Source: JAEUNX01 sp034004685 (GTDB lineage: Bacteria; Pseudomonadota; Gammaproteobacteria; Burkholderiales; Rhodocyclaceae). From it: a DNA stretch of 53,641 nucleotides. Shown here piece by piece: positions 1 through 9,200 of this stretch (positions are counted from its first letter, which is position 1; each line of letters starts with the position of its first letter). The position numbers and the translations under genes are program-made. The notes below the pieces were generated by a model. That model saw nothing but the letters and a program-made list of their open reading frames with translations, was not told where the DNA came from and ran no database searches. The stretch lies in the NCBI GenBank assembly GCA_034004685.1, contig JAVEWG010000026.1, forward strand, positions 1 to 53,641, in the 5' to 3' direction.

Positions 1-56
1 CTGACGGCCTGCTCCTTGAACTCGGCCGTGTATTCCTGTTTCGGGATGCGTTTCAC
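1..56 (-). CDS. IS3-family transposase OrfA, N-terminal fragment (cut by window edge)
   Basis: Only the first 18 or so codons are visible. They read V/M-KRIPKQEYTAEFKEQAV, the opening of an IS3-type OrfA (a small helix-turn-helix protein that binds the element ends and is fused by frameshifting to the OrfB integrase). The Tyr-Thr-x-Glu-Phe-Lys-x-x-Ala-Val core is highly characteristic of the family. The start is GTG at 56-54, preceded by AGAGGAAG at a suitable distance. Whether the transposase is intact cannot be seen. Confidence 0.7.
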   Translation of the reverse strand, partial: MKRIPKQEYTAEFKEQAV

Positions 57-126
57 GTCGTTCTTCCTCTCGTTGCGTCGATCGTACGACGACTACGTTG
101 GAAGACGAAATTCGTGGGGCAGCTCA
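1..126 (-). mobile_element. End of an IS3-family insertion sequence (rest lies outside the window)
   Basis: On the minus strand the element appears to begin at 126 with TGAGCTGCCCCACGAATT, a TG-starting terminus of the IS3-family kind. About 70 bp inside it a GTG start with a purine-rich ribosome site opens a typical IS3 OrfA N-terminus. The second terminal repeat, OrfB and the target duplication are outside the window, so the exact boundary at 126 is inferred from the TG terminus and the usual leader length. The neighbouring DNA (127-433) has clearly lower GC than the rest of the window, which fits an insertion hot spot or acquired DNA. Confidence 0.65.
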
Positions 127-433
127 CCTGCTGGCCACGCACAGACCAGCTCGTTCCCTAACAGGGTGATGAAAAAATGCCGTATGGCAGACCAAGCAGG
201 GGGTTTGGATAAATTTTCGTGGTGACTTCGTCGCGAGAATTGGATTTTCAATTCGCTCTGAATTGCCCATGCTTCGAGCCGGAAACGCCTCGTTGCGCCT
301 TTCGGTCGTGCAGCTTACGCAGTCCCCCTCGAATTGCTCAAATTCGCGATTCTCAGCAGGTTGCTAAAAAGTGCATTGGCATCTGTGTCTTTGCCCTCCC
401 AGATATTCCCAGGCTTTTTTCATCCCACCTTCG
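127..433. other. Lower-GC gene-free stretch between the IS end and hypD
   Basis: About 307 bases with no convincing gene on either strand. Short open frames exist but none has a recognisable domain, a ribosome site or the strong GC3 bias of the flanking genes. GC is near 50%, well below the roughly 68% elsewhere. In hyp clusters hypE commonly follows hypD at this position; reading all three minus-strand frames downstream of the hypD stop gives early stops and no HypE-like sequence. I see no transcription terminator right after hypD. Confidence 0.6.
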
Positions 434-1564
434 TCAGGTCCGGAGCAAGGTGGCCCCATCCCGAAACCGTCCATAGCTGAAATGGGCGGCGCAAGCCCCT
501 TCCGACGAAACCATGCAGGCGCCCACCGGATTTTCCGGGGTGCACACCGTCCCGAAGATCTTGCAATCGGTGGGCGATTTCATCCCCCGCAGGATCGCCG
601 GGCATTCGCAAGCCTTGTGGTCAGGCACCGTGCGGTAGGCCAGGCTAAAGCGCTGTTCGGCGTCCCACCGGGCGAATTGCGGCCGGATCGCCAGGGCGGA
701 GCGGGGCACGCTGCCCAGGCCGCGCCATTCGAAGGACTCCCGTACTTCCAGCACTTCCGCCACCAGGGCCTGGGCCTTGGGGTTGCCGTCGAGGGTGACC
801 GCCCGGGTGAATTCGTTCTCCGCCTCGGCCCGGCCATCGTTGACCTGGCGGATCAGCATCAGGATGGCCTGCATCACGTCCAGGGGTTCGAAGCCGGCGA
901 TCACCACCGGCTTGTTGTAGCGGCGGGCCAGGACGTCGTATGGGCGGGCGCCGATGATGGTGGACACGTGGGCGGGGCCGACGAAGCCGTCCAGCTTCAC
1001 CCCGCCGGGCGCCTCCAGAATGGCGACGATGGCCGCCGGGGTGAGGACGTGGTTGCACAGTACGCTGAAGTTGGCCAGGCCTTCGTCCCGGGCCTGGCGG
1101 ATCACCAGGGCGGTGGGGGGGGTGGTGGTTTCAAAGCCGATGGCCAGGAACACCACTTGCCGCGCCGGCTGCCGGCGGGCCAGGGTCAGGGCGTCGGCAG
1201 GGGAGTAGATCATCCGCACGTCCGCCCCCCGGGCCTTGGCCTTGAGGAGGGACAGACCCTCCGAGGCGGGTACCCGCAGGCAGTCGCCGTAGGCACAGAG
1301 GGTCACCTCGGGGCGGGCCAGGGCGAGCTGGATGGCCATGTCGATGCGGCCGATGGGCAGCACGCACACCGGGCAGCCCGGGCCGTGGATCATCGTCACG
1401 TTGGCGGGCAGCAGGTCCAGGATGCCGTAGCGGGAGATGGCGTGGGTATGACCGCCGCAAAATTCCATGAAGGCGTAGCGGCGGGTCGGGTCGGCCTCGG
1501 CGGCCAGGGCGGTGGCCAGGCGGGTGGCCAGGGCGCCGTCGCGAAATTCGTCCACGTATTTCAT
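434..1564 (-). CDS. hypD: Hydrogenase maturation protein HypD
   Basis: A 376-residue HypD, the iron-sulfur scaffold that with HypC assembles the Fe(CN)2CO unit of NiFe hydrogenases in the cytoplasm. The family cysteines are present: Cys36 in CGGHTH and Cys64/Cys67 in GPGCPVC, with the same 28- and 3-residue spacing as E. coli HypD. The C-terminal third holds the cluster-binding cysteines (CEC, CKIFGTVC, GAC). The open frame extends further upstream, but the ATG at 1564-1562 is chosen because it overlaps the hypC stop as ATGA and gives the conserved KYVDEFRD start. It is the last gene of the hypA-B-F-C-D run here, and hypE does not follow it. Confidence 0.97.
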   Translation of the reverse strand: MKYVDEFRDGALATRLATALAAEADPTRRYAFMEFCGGHTHAISRYGILDLLPANVTMIHGPGCPVCVLPIGRIDMAIQLALARPEVTLCAYGDCLRVPASEGLSLLKAKARGADVRMIYSPADALTLARRQPARQVVFLAIGFETTTPPTALVIRQARDEGLANFSVLCNHVLTPAAIVAILEAPGGVKLDGFVGPAHVSTIIGARPYDVLARRYNKPVVIAGFEPLDVMQAILMLIRQVNDGRAEAENEFTRAVTLDGNPKAQALVAEVLEVRESFEWRGLGSVPRSALAIRPQFARWDAEQRFSLAYRTVPDHKACECPAILRGMKSPTDCKIFGTVCTPENPVGACMVSSEGACAAHFSYGRFRDGATLLRT

Positions 1565-1803
1565 GGGGTGGGCCCGGCGGGGGGGCGATCCAGGCCGGCG
1601 GCGGCGAAGAGGGCGAGGGTTGCTTCGGCTTCCCCCGGGTCCAGTCTGGTGAGGGCGTAGCCCACGTGGACGATCACGTAGTCCCCCACCGCCACATCCT
1701 CCACCAGGGCCAGGGAGATTTCCTTCTTTATCCCCCCCAGGTCCACCCGGGCGAGGTCGTTTTCCAGACGTTCCACCACGCGGGCGGGAAGGGCAAGGCA
1801 CAT
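1561..1803 (-). CDS. hypC: Hydrogenase maturation chaperone HypC
   Basis: A small (80-residue) HypC/HybG-family chaperone. It begins MCLALPARV; the invariant Cys2 left after Met removal binds HypD and the hydrogenase large-subunit precursor while the iron ligand set is delivered. The beta-barrel core with VGDYVIVHVGYAL is typical. Its start lies 5 bp after the hypF stop and its TGA overlaps the hypD ATG, implying translational coupling and roughly balanced HypC:HypD synthesis. Length and motif are standard, so identity is secure. Which hydrogenase it serves cannot be told, because no structural genes are in the window. Confidence 0.95.
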   Translation of the reverse strand: MCLALPARVVERLENDLARVDLGGIKKEISLALVEDVAVGDYVIVHVGYALTRLDPGEAEATLALFAAAGLDRPPAGPTP

Positions 1804-1808
1804 AGCGC

Positions 1809-4151
1809 TTAGTCCTGTTGCAGTTGTTGCAGGGCCACCCAGGCCTGACCCAGGCTCACGCCCCCGTCGTTGGGGGGGGCCTGGCGGGCCTGGAAAACGG
1901 TGAGGCCCCGGGCGGCTAGCCGCCTGGAGAGATTCACCGCCAGCAGCCGGTTGAGGAAGCAGCCGCCGGCCAGGGCCACGGTGGTCAGCCCGCTCTGGCG
2001 GGCGGCCCGGCTGACCCAGTCTTCCAGGGCCGCTGCCAGGGTGGCGTGGAAGACCGCCGCCCCCCGGGCCGGATTCCTTTCATCCACCAGGGAGGCCAGG
2101 AGGGGCAGGAGGTCCAGTTGCAGGTCCGCCCCGATGGACCAGCCCAGGGGGGCCCCCAGGATTTCCCCATGGCTGGTGGCCAGGCCCTCCAGCAGCATGG
2201 GGGACTGGCCCTCGAAGGCAGCCAGGGGGGTCACGCCCAGGAGGCCGGCGGCGGCGTCGAACCAGCGGCCCATGGCGGTGCTGGGGGGGCACAGCTTGTC
2301 CTTGCGGAGCAGGGCCTGGAGCTGGCTGGCGCCGGGCAGGCGGTCAAAGCGGCTGGCGATGCTGTCCCCCGCGCCCATCAGGTGCAGGGCGGCGGCGGCC
2401 ATGCGCCAGGGCTCCCGGGCGGCCTTGTCGCCACCGGGCAGGGGCAGGGGCCGGAGGTGGGCCAGGCGCTCGAAGCGGCCCGCTTCCAGGCGCAGGATTT
2501 CCCCGCCCCAGGCCTGGCCATCGGTACCGATGCCGACGCCATCCAGGGTCAGGGCCAGGGCCGGGCTGGTCCAGCCGTGTTCCGCCAGCACCGCCGCGCC
2601 GTGGGCGTGGTGGTGCTGGACGCCGATGAGGGGCAGATCCAGTCGTTCGGCCAGGCTGGCGGCGGACTGGGTGGAGGGGAAGTCCGGGTGAAGGTCGCAG
2701 GCCACCGCCTCGGGGTGCACCGCCAGGATGCGCTGGAGGTGGAGGGCGGCGTCTTCCATGGCCAGGCAGGTGGCGGCGTTGTCGAGGTCGCCGATGTGGG
2801 GGGAGAGGAAGGCCTCGTCCCCCCGGGTGAGGCACAGGGTGTTCTTCAGCCAGGGGCCAAAGGCCAGCACCGGCGGGCCCTTGCGGGGCAGGCGGATGGC
2901 CCGGGGAGTGTAACCCCGGCCCCGCCGCAGGATCTGCACCTCGGCGTTGCTGCCCAGGCGGGCCGGCAGGATCCGGGCCACGCTGTCGTCGCAGCGCTGG
3001 ACCACGTCCCGGTCGTGGACCAGGAAGGCGTCGGCGATGCCTGTCAGGCGCCGTACCGCCTCGCTGTTGCCGGTGACCATGGGTTCGCCGGCGGGGTTGG
3101 CGGAGGTGCATACCAGCACCAGTTCCTGGGGTTCTTCGAGCCAGGCGGTACCGGCAGGGCGGCCCGCGTAGTCGTGGAAGAGCAGGTAGTGGAGCGGGGT
3201 GTAGGGCAGCATCAGCCCCAGGTTGGGCATGCCCTCGGCCACGCCGTGGCATTCCAGATCCGCCTCCGGGGTCTTGGGGACCAGCACGATGGGGCGCTCG
3301 GGGGAGGCGAGGAGTTCGGCCTCGGCCTGGGAGAGGCGCCCCCAGCGCCGGGCCGAGGCCAGATTGGCCACCATCAGGGCCAGGGGCTTGGCCTCCCGGT
3401 CCTTGCGCCGGCGCAGCTGTTCCACCGCTTCCGGATTGCGGGCGTCGCACACCAGGTGGAAGCCCCCCAGGCCCTTGATGGCCACCACCTCGCCGGTAAG
3501 GATGCGCAGCAGGGCATCGGCGGTGGGGTCCCGGGTGGCCAGGGTGACCCCGTAGCCCTCCAGCAGGGACAGGCGCGGGCCGCATTGGGGACAGCCGGTG
3601 GGCTCGGCGTGGAAGCGCCGGTCGTGGGGGGCGTGGTATTCGTCCCGGCAGGCGGGGCACAGGGGGAAGGGGGCCATGCTGGTATTGACCCGGTCATAGG
3701 GCAGGGCATGGGTGATGGTGTAACGGGGGCCGCAGTGGGTGCAGGTGATGAAGGGGTAGCGCCAGCGCCGGTCGTGGGGGTCGAACAGTTCTTCCAGGCA
3801 GTCCGGGCAGACCGAAGTGTCGTGGCCGATGGTGGTGGACAGGCTACCCCCCTCGCTGGCCAGGATGGTGAAGCCGGAATCGTCCGGGTCCGGCGGGCAG
3901 GGGCAGCTTTCCACCTCGTCGATGCGGGCCAGGGGCGGAGCTTCGCCCATCATCCGGGCGATCAGGGCCGACACGTTGCCGGGCAGGCCCTGGGCCTCGA
4001 TTTCCACCCCGCCGCCGTCGTTGCGCACCCAGCCGGACAGGCCCATCTCCTGGGCCAGGCGGAACACGAAGGGGCGGAAACCCACCCCCTGGACGACGCC
4101 CCGCACCCGGATGTAGCGCCGTTCGCTGGTCCGCCGGAGCTCTTCAGCCAT
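1809..4151 (-). CDS. hypF: Carbamoyltransferase HypF
   Basis: A 780-residue HypF, which uses carbamoyl phosphate and ATP to make carbamoyl-adenylate and load the thiocarbamate onto HypE, the source of the cyanide ligands. Domains in order: an acylphosphatase-like domain (about 10-100, VQGVGFRP at 19-27); two zinc fingers (Cys115/118 with 137/140, and Cys165/168 with 187/190); a YrdC-like adenylation domain (about 205-390, with AIKGLGGFHLVCDA); and a Kae1-like carbamoyltransferase domain to the end (HHHAH, LTLDGVGIGTDG). Full length with all motifs. The ATG overlaps the hypB stop by 8 bp. The expected partner HypE is not encoded in this window. Confidence 0.97.
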   Translation of the reverse strand: MAEELRRTSERRYIRVRGVVQGVGFRPFVFRLAQEMGLSGWVRNDGGGVEIEAQGLPGNVSALIARMMGEAPPLARIDEVESCPCPPDPDDSGFTILASEGGSLSTTIGHDTSVCPDCLEELFDPHDRRWRYPFITCTHCGPRYTITHALPYDRVNTSMAPFPLCPACRDEYHAPHDRRFHAEPTGCPQCGPRLSLLEGYGVTLATRDPTADALLRILTGEVVAIKGLGGFHLVCDARNPEAVEQLRRRKDREAKPLALMVANLASARRWGRLSQAEAELLASPERPIVLVPKTPEADLECHGVAEGMPNLGLMLPYTPLHYLLFHDYAGRPAGTAWLEEPQELVLVCTSANPAGEPMVTGNSEAVRRLTGIADAFLVHDRDVVQRCDDSVARILPARLGSNAEVQILRRGRGYTPRAIRLPRKGPPVLAFGPWLKNTLCLTRGDEAFLSPHIGDLDNAATCLAMEDAALHLQRILAVHPEAVACDLHPDFPSTQSAASLAERLDLPLIGVQHHHAHGAAVLAEHGWTSPALALTLDGVGIGTDGQAWGGEILRLEAGRFERLAHLRPLPLPGGDKAAREPWRMAAAALHLMGAGDSIASRFDRLPGASQLQALLRKDKLCPPSTAMGRWFDAAAGLLGVTPLAAFEGQSPMLLEGLATSHGEILGAPLGWSIGADLQLDLLPLLASLVDERNPARGAAVFHATLAAALEDWVSRAARQSGLTTVALAGGCFLNRLLAVNLSRRLAARGLTVFQARQAPPNDGGVSLGQAWVALQQLQQD

Positions 4152-5028
4152 GGGGGGCTCCCGGTGCCGTCAGGTGGGCGTCGAGCCAGGCCAGCCAGGC
4201 CGGGAAGCCGGCGCCGCTGGAGGCGGAGAGCTGGATCACCGCCAGGTCGGGATTGACCCGGCGGGCCAGTTCCACCGCCCGGGCCACGTCGAATTCCAGG
4301 TGGGGGAGGAGGTCCACCTTGTTGAGGAGCATCAGGTCGGCGGCGGCGAACATGTCCGGGTACTTGAGGGGTTTGTCTTCCCCCTCGGTGACGGAGAGGA
4401 TCACCACCTTGTGGGCCTCCCCCAAGTCGAAGGCCGCCGGGCATACCAGGTTGCCCACGTTCTCGATGAGCAAGACGCCCGGGCCGGACAGTTCCAGGCG
4501 GGGCAGGGCCGCCCCCACCATGCGGGCATCCAGGTGGCAGCCCTTGCCGGTGTTGATCTGGATCGCGGTGGCGCCCGTGGCGCGGATCCGTTCGGCGTCG
4601 AACTCGGTCTGCTGGTCGCCTTCGATGACGGCCAGGGGCCAGCGGCCGGCCAGTTCCCGGATGGTGCGCACCAGGAAGGTGGTCTTGCCGGAGCCGGGGC
4701 TGGACACCAGATTGAGGGCCAGCAGCTTGCGCTCCGCCAGCCAGCGCCGGTTGTCCGCCGCCAGGGCGGCGTTGGCCCCCAGGATGTCCCGCTCGATGCG
4801 CACCATCTCCCCCTGGCTCAGCCCCGGCGCGTGGGCCTGGGCCGGGCCGCTGCCGAAGTGGAAATGCTGGGGATGGTCGGCGGCGGGCTGGAAGGCGGGG
4901 ACGGGCGGGGTACTGCTGGCCGCCGTCCCCGCCGGCCGCCAGCCCCGGGTCGTGCTTGCGGGGTGGGTGGGTCGGGGTTTGCCCCCCAGGGGCGCGGCGG
5001 GGCCGCCGCAGCCGCAAACGGTGCACAT
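4144..5028 (-). CDS. hypB: Hydrogenase nickel-insertion GTPase HypB
   Basis: A 294-residue SIMIBI-class GTPase that with HypA delivers Ni2+ to the hydrogenase large subunit. The N-terminus MCTVCGCGG is the CxxCGCG high-affinity nickel site seen in E. coli HypB. A low-complexity linker with only a few histidines (residues 50-57) follows, so it lacks a long nickel-storage His stretch. The G-domain has PGSGKTT (111-117), the second metal site Cys164-His165 and Cys196 (32-residue spacing as in E. coli), and NKVD. It starts 1 bp after the hypA stop and overlaps hypF, so it is part of one transcript. Confidence 0.96.
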   Translation of the reverse strand: MCTVCGCGGPAAPLGGKPRPTHPASTTRGWRPAGTAASSTPPVPAFQPAADHPQHFHFGSGPAQAHAPGLSQGEMVRIERDILGANAALAADNRRWLAERKLLALNLVSSPGSGKTTFLVRTIRELAGRWPLAVIEGDQQTEFDAERIRATGATAIQINTGKGCHLDARMVGAALPRLELSGPGVLLIENVGNLVCPAAFDLGEAHKVVILSVTEGEDKPLKYPDMFAAADLMLLNKVDLLPHLEFDVARAVELARRVNPDLAVIQLSASSGAGFPAWLAWLDAHLTAPGAPHG

Positions 5029-5029
5029 C

Positions 5030-5434
5030 TCAAGCTCCTCGGCTGTCCACCCGGGGGCGGGGTGGGGAAATCTGATCCGGCGGGGGGGGTGTTTCCGCTA
5101 CTACCAGTTCCTTTACCCGCATCTCCAGTCCGGCGCTCGGGCGAAGCTGGTAAGCCCCGCAACGGGGGCAGGGGTCGTAACGCTGGTGCAGGGGCACGTT
5201 GGTGGCGCAGGCCGGGCACCAGCCCTGGCCGGGCACTTCCTCCACCGCTACCCGGGCCCCCTCGGCCACGCTGCCCTTCAGCACCGCTTCCAGGCAAAAG
5301 CCCAGGGCGTCTGCATCCACTGCCGCCAGTTCGCCGATTTCCAGCACGATGGCGCGGACCCGGCCCAGCCCGCGCTGGCGGACGGTTTCCTCAATGATGT
5401 CCCGCACCCCTTCGGCCAGGGAGAGTTCATGCAT
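5030..5434 (-). CDS. hypA: Hydrogenase nickel-incorporation protein HypA
   Basis: A 134-residue nickel metallochaperone. MHE at the N-terminus supplies the nickel ligands (His2 and the backbone), and a zinc-ribbon of two CxxC pairs at Cys73/76 and Cys89/92 matches the family. The open frame runs further upstream, but the ATG at 5434-5432 is required because His2 must directly follow the initiator. It is the first gene of the hyp run. About 390 bp without a gene lie upstream, presumably holding the promoter, although I find no convincing sigma-54 site there on the coding strand. The C-terminus is some 20 residues longer than E. coli HypA and is Pro-rich. Confidence 0.95.
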   Translation of the reverse strand: MHELSLAEGVRDIIEETVRQRGLGRVRAIVLEIGELAAVDADALGFCLEAVLKGSVAEGARVAVEEVPGQGWCPACATNVPLHQRYDPCPRCGAYQLRPSAGLEMRVKELVVAETPPPPDQISPPRPRVDSRGA

Positions 5435-5821
5435 CACGGGCTCCGGTGGCGGGCGAGAGAGATCGGGCAATCCAGGGTGGCATGGGGTTGGCGGAAAAGG
5501 GGTGAGAGTTGCAATGTGGCCCTTCCCCGCGGGAAGGGCAAGCCCGGCCCGGTGCCTCGCGGGCGGTGTTGGGCTCAGGGGGGTCGGGATTGGGAACGCT
5601 GGAGGGTAGGCCAAGGCATTGGATTTATTCAGATACCTCAATCATAAGCTTGTCAGCACTACTTTTGGGTTAATGGGAACGCGTCCATTCGCCCCGGCCG
5701 GTCTGGAGGCAGGGGCGAATGGGCGGGAGGTCAGGGCTGATGGGCCTGAGTCCAGCCTCCTGGGCCCCCGAATCCAAGGTCACCAGGCCCTAGGCCGCCA
5801 GACCTCGGTCAGCAGGGTGCC
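5435..5821. other. Gene-free region upstream of hypA, rich in inverted repeats
   Basis: About 390 bases between hypA and the next minus-strand gene. A 68-codon plus-strand frame here has no domain, no ribosome site and no family resemblance, and is not called. The stretch holds a short inverted repeat around 5520-5538 (CCCTTCCC/GGGAAGGG) and a longer one at 5686-5721. An AT-rich patch near 5620-5660 is the most promoter-like part for hypA on the minus strand, but no hexamer pair is good enough to call. Confidence 0.5.
5686..5721. repeat. Inverted repeat, 10-bp perfect arms
   Basis: CATTCGCCCC (5686-5695) and GGGGCGAATG (5712-5721) are perfect reverse complements around a 16-base loop. There is no T-run on either side, so it is not a classic intrinsic terminator. 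It lies about 100 bp downstream of the small gene at 5822-6100 and about 250 bp upstream of hypA, so it could end the former transcript or be a protein-binding site. Confidence 0.5.
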
Positions 5822-6100
5822 CTAAGGGCGAAGGGCGCTGGCCACCCGCTCCATTTCGTGGGCCGCCAGGCCCACGCTGGTGACGGCGTTGCCCTCGCCG
5901 CAGTTCCACCACATGGACACCCAGGCCCGGCCATGGCTGTCGATGCGTTCCACTTCGCAGAGGGATCCCACCATGAACTCGATCATTTCCCGTTCATCGT
6001 CTTCCAGCTCGGGGCCCGGGCTCACTGCCAGGACCCGTACCCGGTCACCGATCGTCACGGACTGGCCGTGCTTGTCCTGCAGCATCATTCGCGCGTCCAT
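5822..6100 (-). CDS. Small conserved-looking hypothetical protein
   Basis: A 92-residue soluble protein I cannot assign by name. It reads as a compact acidic beta-rich domain: IGDRVRVLAV near residue 18 looks like an SH3/KOW-type strand, followed by an acidic Glu-Asp-rich stretch, VGSLCEVERID, and WVSMWW. There is no signal peptide or membrane segment. Two in-frame ATGs are close together; the second (6100-6098) is preferred because GGAGG then lies 7 bp upstream, while it is only 1 bp from the first (6106). GC3 is high as in real genes here. It stands alone between the kinase gene and the hyp cluster. Confidence 0.7.
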   Translation of the reverse strand: MDARMMLQDKHGQSVTIGDRVRVLAVSPGPELEDDEREMIEFMVGSLCEVERIDSHGRAWVSMWWNCGEGNAVTSVGLAAHEMERVASALRP

Positions 6101-6285
6101 CCCCATACCTCCATGCCAAGCCGTTGGAAAGCTTCCCCCGGCCGGTTTTGTCGCAAAGGTGACAGGGCGCGGGGGGCGGCAATCCCCCGCTCCATCTGTG
6201 GGTATGCCCGGTCCTCCCGCGTAGCCGGCGGGGCCTGGGGGTATTCAAGCAAGGGTCATTCCGGCCCGGTAGGGGCGGGGGGCTT

Positions 6286-9200
6286 TCAGCGCCTGGCCCG
6301 GGCGGCTCCCTGCTCCAGCCAATGCAGCAAAGTGGCGAAGAGCAGCTCCGGTTCCACCGGTTTGCTGACGAAATCGTCCATCCCGGCGGCCAGGCAGCGG
6401 GCCCGGTCCTCGGCGAAGGCGTTGGCCGTCAGGGCCAGGATCGGCACCCCGGCCAGGGATGGCTGGAGCCGGATCCGCTGGGTGGCCTCCAGGCCATCCA
6501 TGCCGGGCATCTGCATGTCCATCAGGATCAGGGCGTAGGGCTCGCTGCTGGCCTTGGCCACCGCTTCGGCGCCGTCGCCGGCGGTCTCCACCGCCAGGCC
6601 CACGTCCTCCAGCAGCATCTTGGCGATCTCCCGGTTGATGGGGTCGTCCTCCACCAGCAGTACTCGGGCGCCGGTGTGATGGCGGAGCAGTTGTTCTTCC
6701 AGGACCTCCCCCAGCAGCCTGGTTTTGGCCCCGTCGATGCCTTCGGCCGCCCGGGTGAGGCGGGCGGTGAACCAGAACAGGCTGCCCCCCCCGGGCACGC
6801 GCTCCAGTCCGGCCTGGCCGCCCATCAGGTTTGCCAGCCGCCGGGTGATGGCCAGCCCCAGGCCGGTGCCGCCAAACTTGCGGGAGGTGGAGTTGTCGGC
6901 CTGCTCGAACGCCTGGAACAGGCGCGGCAGGGCTTCGGGGGAGACGCCCACCCCGGTGTCCTGGACTTCGAAGCGGATCAGCACATCCGCCGGGCTTTCC
7001 TCCATCACCCGGCTGCGCAGGGCGATCCCGCCCCGCTCGGTGAATTTGACCGCATTGGTGGCGAAGTTGAGCAGGGCCTGGGTCAGACGGGTGGAATCGC
7101 CCAGGAGATGGGGGGGCAGGCGGGGGTCGTTGTCCACCGAGAGCGCCAGGGCTTTGGCGTGGGCCCGCTCGGTCACCATGCCGGCCACGGCAGAGACCAG
7201 TTGCTCCACCTGGAGGGGCTCGGCTTCCAGGCTGAATTTGCCCGCCTCGATCTTGGAAAGATCCAGGATGTCGTTGAGCACTGCCAGGAGATGCTTGGCG
7301 GAGGTGTCGATCTTGTCCAGCTGCTGGGCCTGGTGAGGGGTGACCCCGCCCCGGCGCAGCAGATGGGCCATCCCCAGGATGGCGTTCATGGGGGTGCGGA
7401 TTTCGTGGCTCATGTTGGCCAGGAAGGCGCTCTTGGAACGGTTGGCGCTTTCCGCCTGGGTGGCCCGCTCCGCCAGCGCTTCGGTAAGCCGGGCGATTTC
7501 CTGGTCGTGGGCCTTGCGTTCCCGGTTGTCGGTCATGGTGGCGCTGCTGAACAGATAGCCGCCGTCATCCCCGAAGACCGCTTCGAGACTGATCAGTACC
7601 GGCAGGATGGCGCCATCCTTGCAACGGACATCGAATTCCAGATCCCGGAAATAGCCGTCCCCCGGGAGGGCCGGGAAGTGCCGATCGAATACCGGGATGT
7701 CCCAGGGGGCCAGCACGTCCCGGATGTTCATGGCCAGCATCTCCTCCCGGGAATAGCCCAGCATCCTGAGTTCCGTGTCGTTGACCGCCAGGATCCGGCC
7801 GTCCTTCGCCAAGGAGTGGTAGCCGCAGGGGGCCGTGTTGTAGAGCTTGTCCAGTTCGGCGGTGCGCTCCCGGACCAGCTCCTCCAGGTGGTCGCGGTGG
7901 TGCTTGAGTTCTTCCGCGATGCGTTTTTTCTCGGTGATGTCGGTCATGGCCACCAGCAGGTAGGGCTCCCCTTCCAGCTGGACCAGGCTCGCTGAATAGA
8001 GCCCATCCACCCGCTCGCCGGATTTGCGGCGCAGGGTTTCCTCCGCGTTCTGGACCGTGCCGCCGGCCCGCAGGGTTTGGTAAAGGTCCGCGCGCCCTTC
8101 CGGGTTCCACCACAGATTGAGTTCCAGGGAGGTGCGCCCCCGGACTTCATCCATGGTGTAGCCGAGCATGGCCAGCATGGCGTCGTTGACTTCCTCGAAG
8201 CGGCCGTCGGCCAGGCGGATCAGGGAGACCGGCACCGGGCTGGCGCGGAACACCGTGTCGAAGCGGGCCAGGCTCTCCCGCAGGGCCTGTTCCATTTTCT
8301 TGCGTGCGCTCGCGTCCCGGGAGGAGGCGTAGAGCAGGGGGCGGCCGTCCAGGGTGATGGGGCGAAGATTAAGGTCCACGTCAAACGCGTGGCCATCCCG
8401 GTGGCGATGGCGGCTCTCCAGGCGAACCGGCCCCTGCCCAGCCAGGATGCGCGTGATCGTGCCGGGGATTTCTTCCGGCGCAATGGCGGTTTCCCAGTCC
8501 GGCACCCGTAGCCGGCCCACGGCCGAGCGGTCGTGGCCAATCATTTCCAGGAAGGCCGGATTGGCATCCACCAGCAGACCGTCCTCATCCACGATGTGGA
8601 TGCCGTCGCTGGCCATCTGGAAGATGGTTTCCGCCCGGATCCGGTCCCCCTCGGCCTGCCGCTCCATCCGCCGCACCCGCCGGGTCCCCCGGGCCAGGCC
8701 GGCCACCACCAGGCCCAGTGCCACCTCGAAGATCAAACCCGCCGCCAGGAGTTGCTGGAGTTCCTGCTGCCATTTGGCCATGTAATCCGAGTGGGCGGCC
8801 CCCAGCATCAGGTAATAGGGGTAGTTTCCCACCTGACGGTAGGCGTGGAGCCGCTCCACCCCGTCTTCCGGTGACTGGAAATCCAGCATGCCCGCCGGCC
8901 GCCCAGCCAGGATGGCGTCCCGGGCCGGATTGGAGGGCTGGGTCTGGTCGTCCTTCTTAATGGCCGGGGGGGCGTGGCGCGCCATCAGGGCATTGTCCCG
9001 CAGGTGATACAAGGCCACCGCCCCCTTGGGGCCCAGTTCCAGGGTGGCAAACAGATCCTCCACCACCTCCACGTGGAGGGTTACCAGGGCGAGGCCCTGG
9101 AGTTGCCCCCCCTCGCCGCGGATCGAGCGGGCGACCACCAGGGACTGGTGCCCCCGGACCCGATCCACCAAGGGCGCGGAGAAGTAGGTGGCCGGCTCCG

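Noticed and set aside
371..1660. Long plus-strand open frame opposite hypD
   Set aside because: It is antisense to hypD with Gly/His/Arg-rich composition typical of shadow frames in high-GC DNA. The minus-strand HypD motifs are unmistakable.
2046..4256. Plus-strand open frame of over 700 codons opposite hypF
   Set aside because: Low-complexity Gly/Gln/Val shadow of hypF, with no domain.
5478..5492. Sigma-54-like TGG-N10-GC match upstream of hypA
   Set aside because: It points to the plus strand, away from hypA, and no plus-strand gene follows. No comparable site was found on the minus strand.
5619..5825. 68-codon plus-strand frame upstream of hypA
   Set aside because: No ribosome site, no domain, and it crosses an inverted repeat. 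Treated as non-coding.
6130..6250. GCAAAGGTGACA stem-like sequence resembling parts of a c-di-GMP riboswitch
   Set aside because: Only a short segment resembles the class. The conserved cores and paired stems are not there, and the plus strand has no gene downstream.
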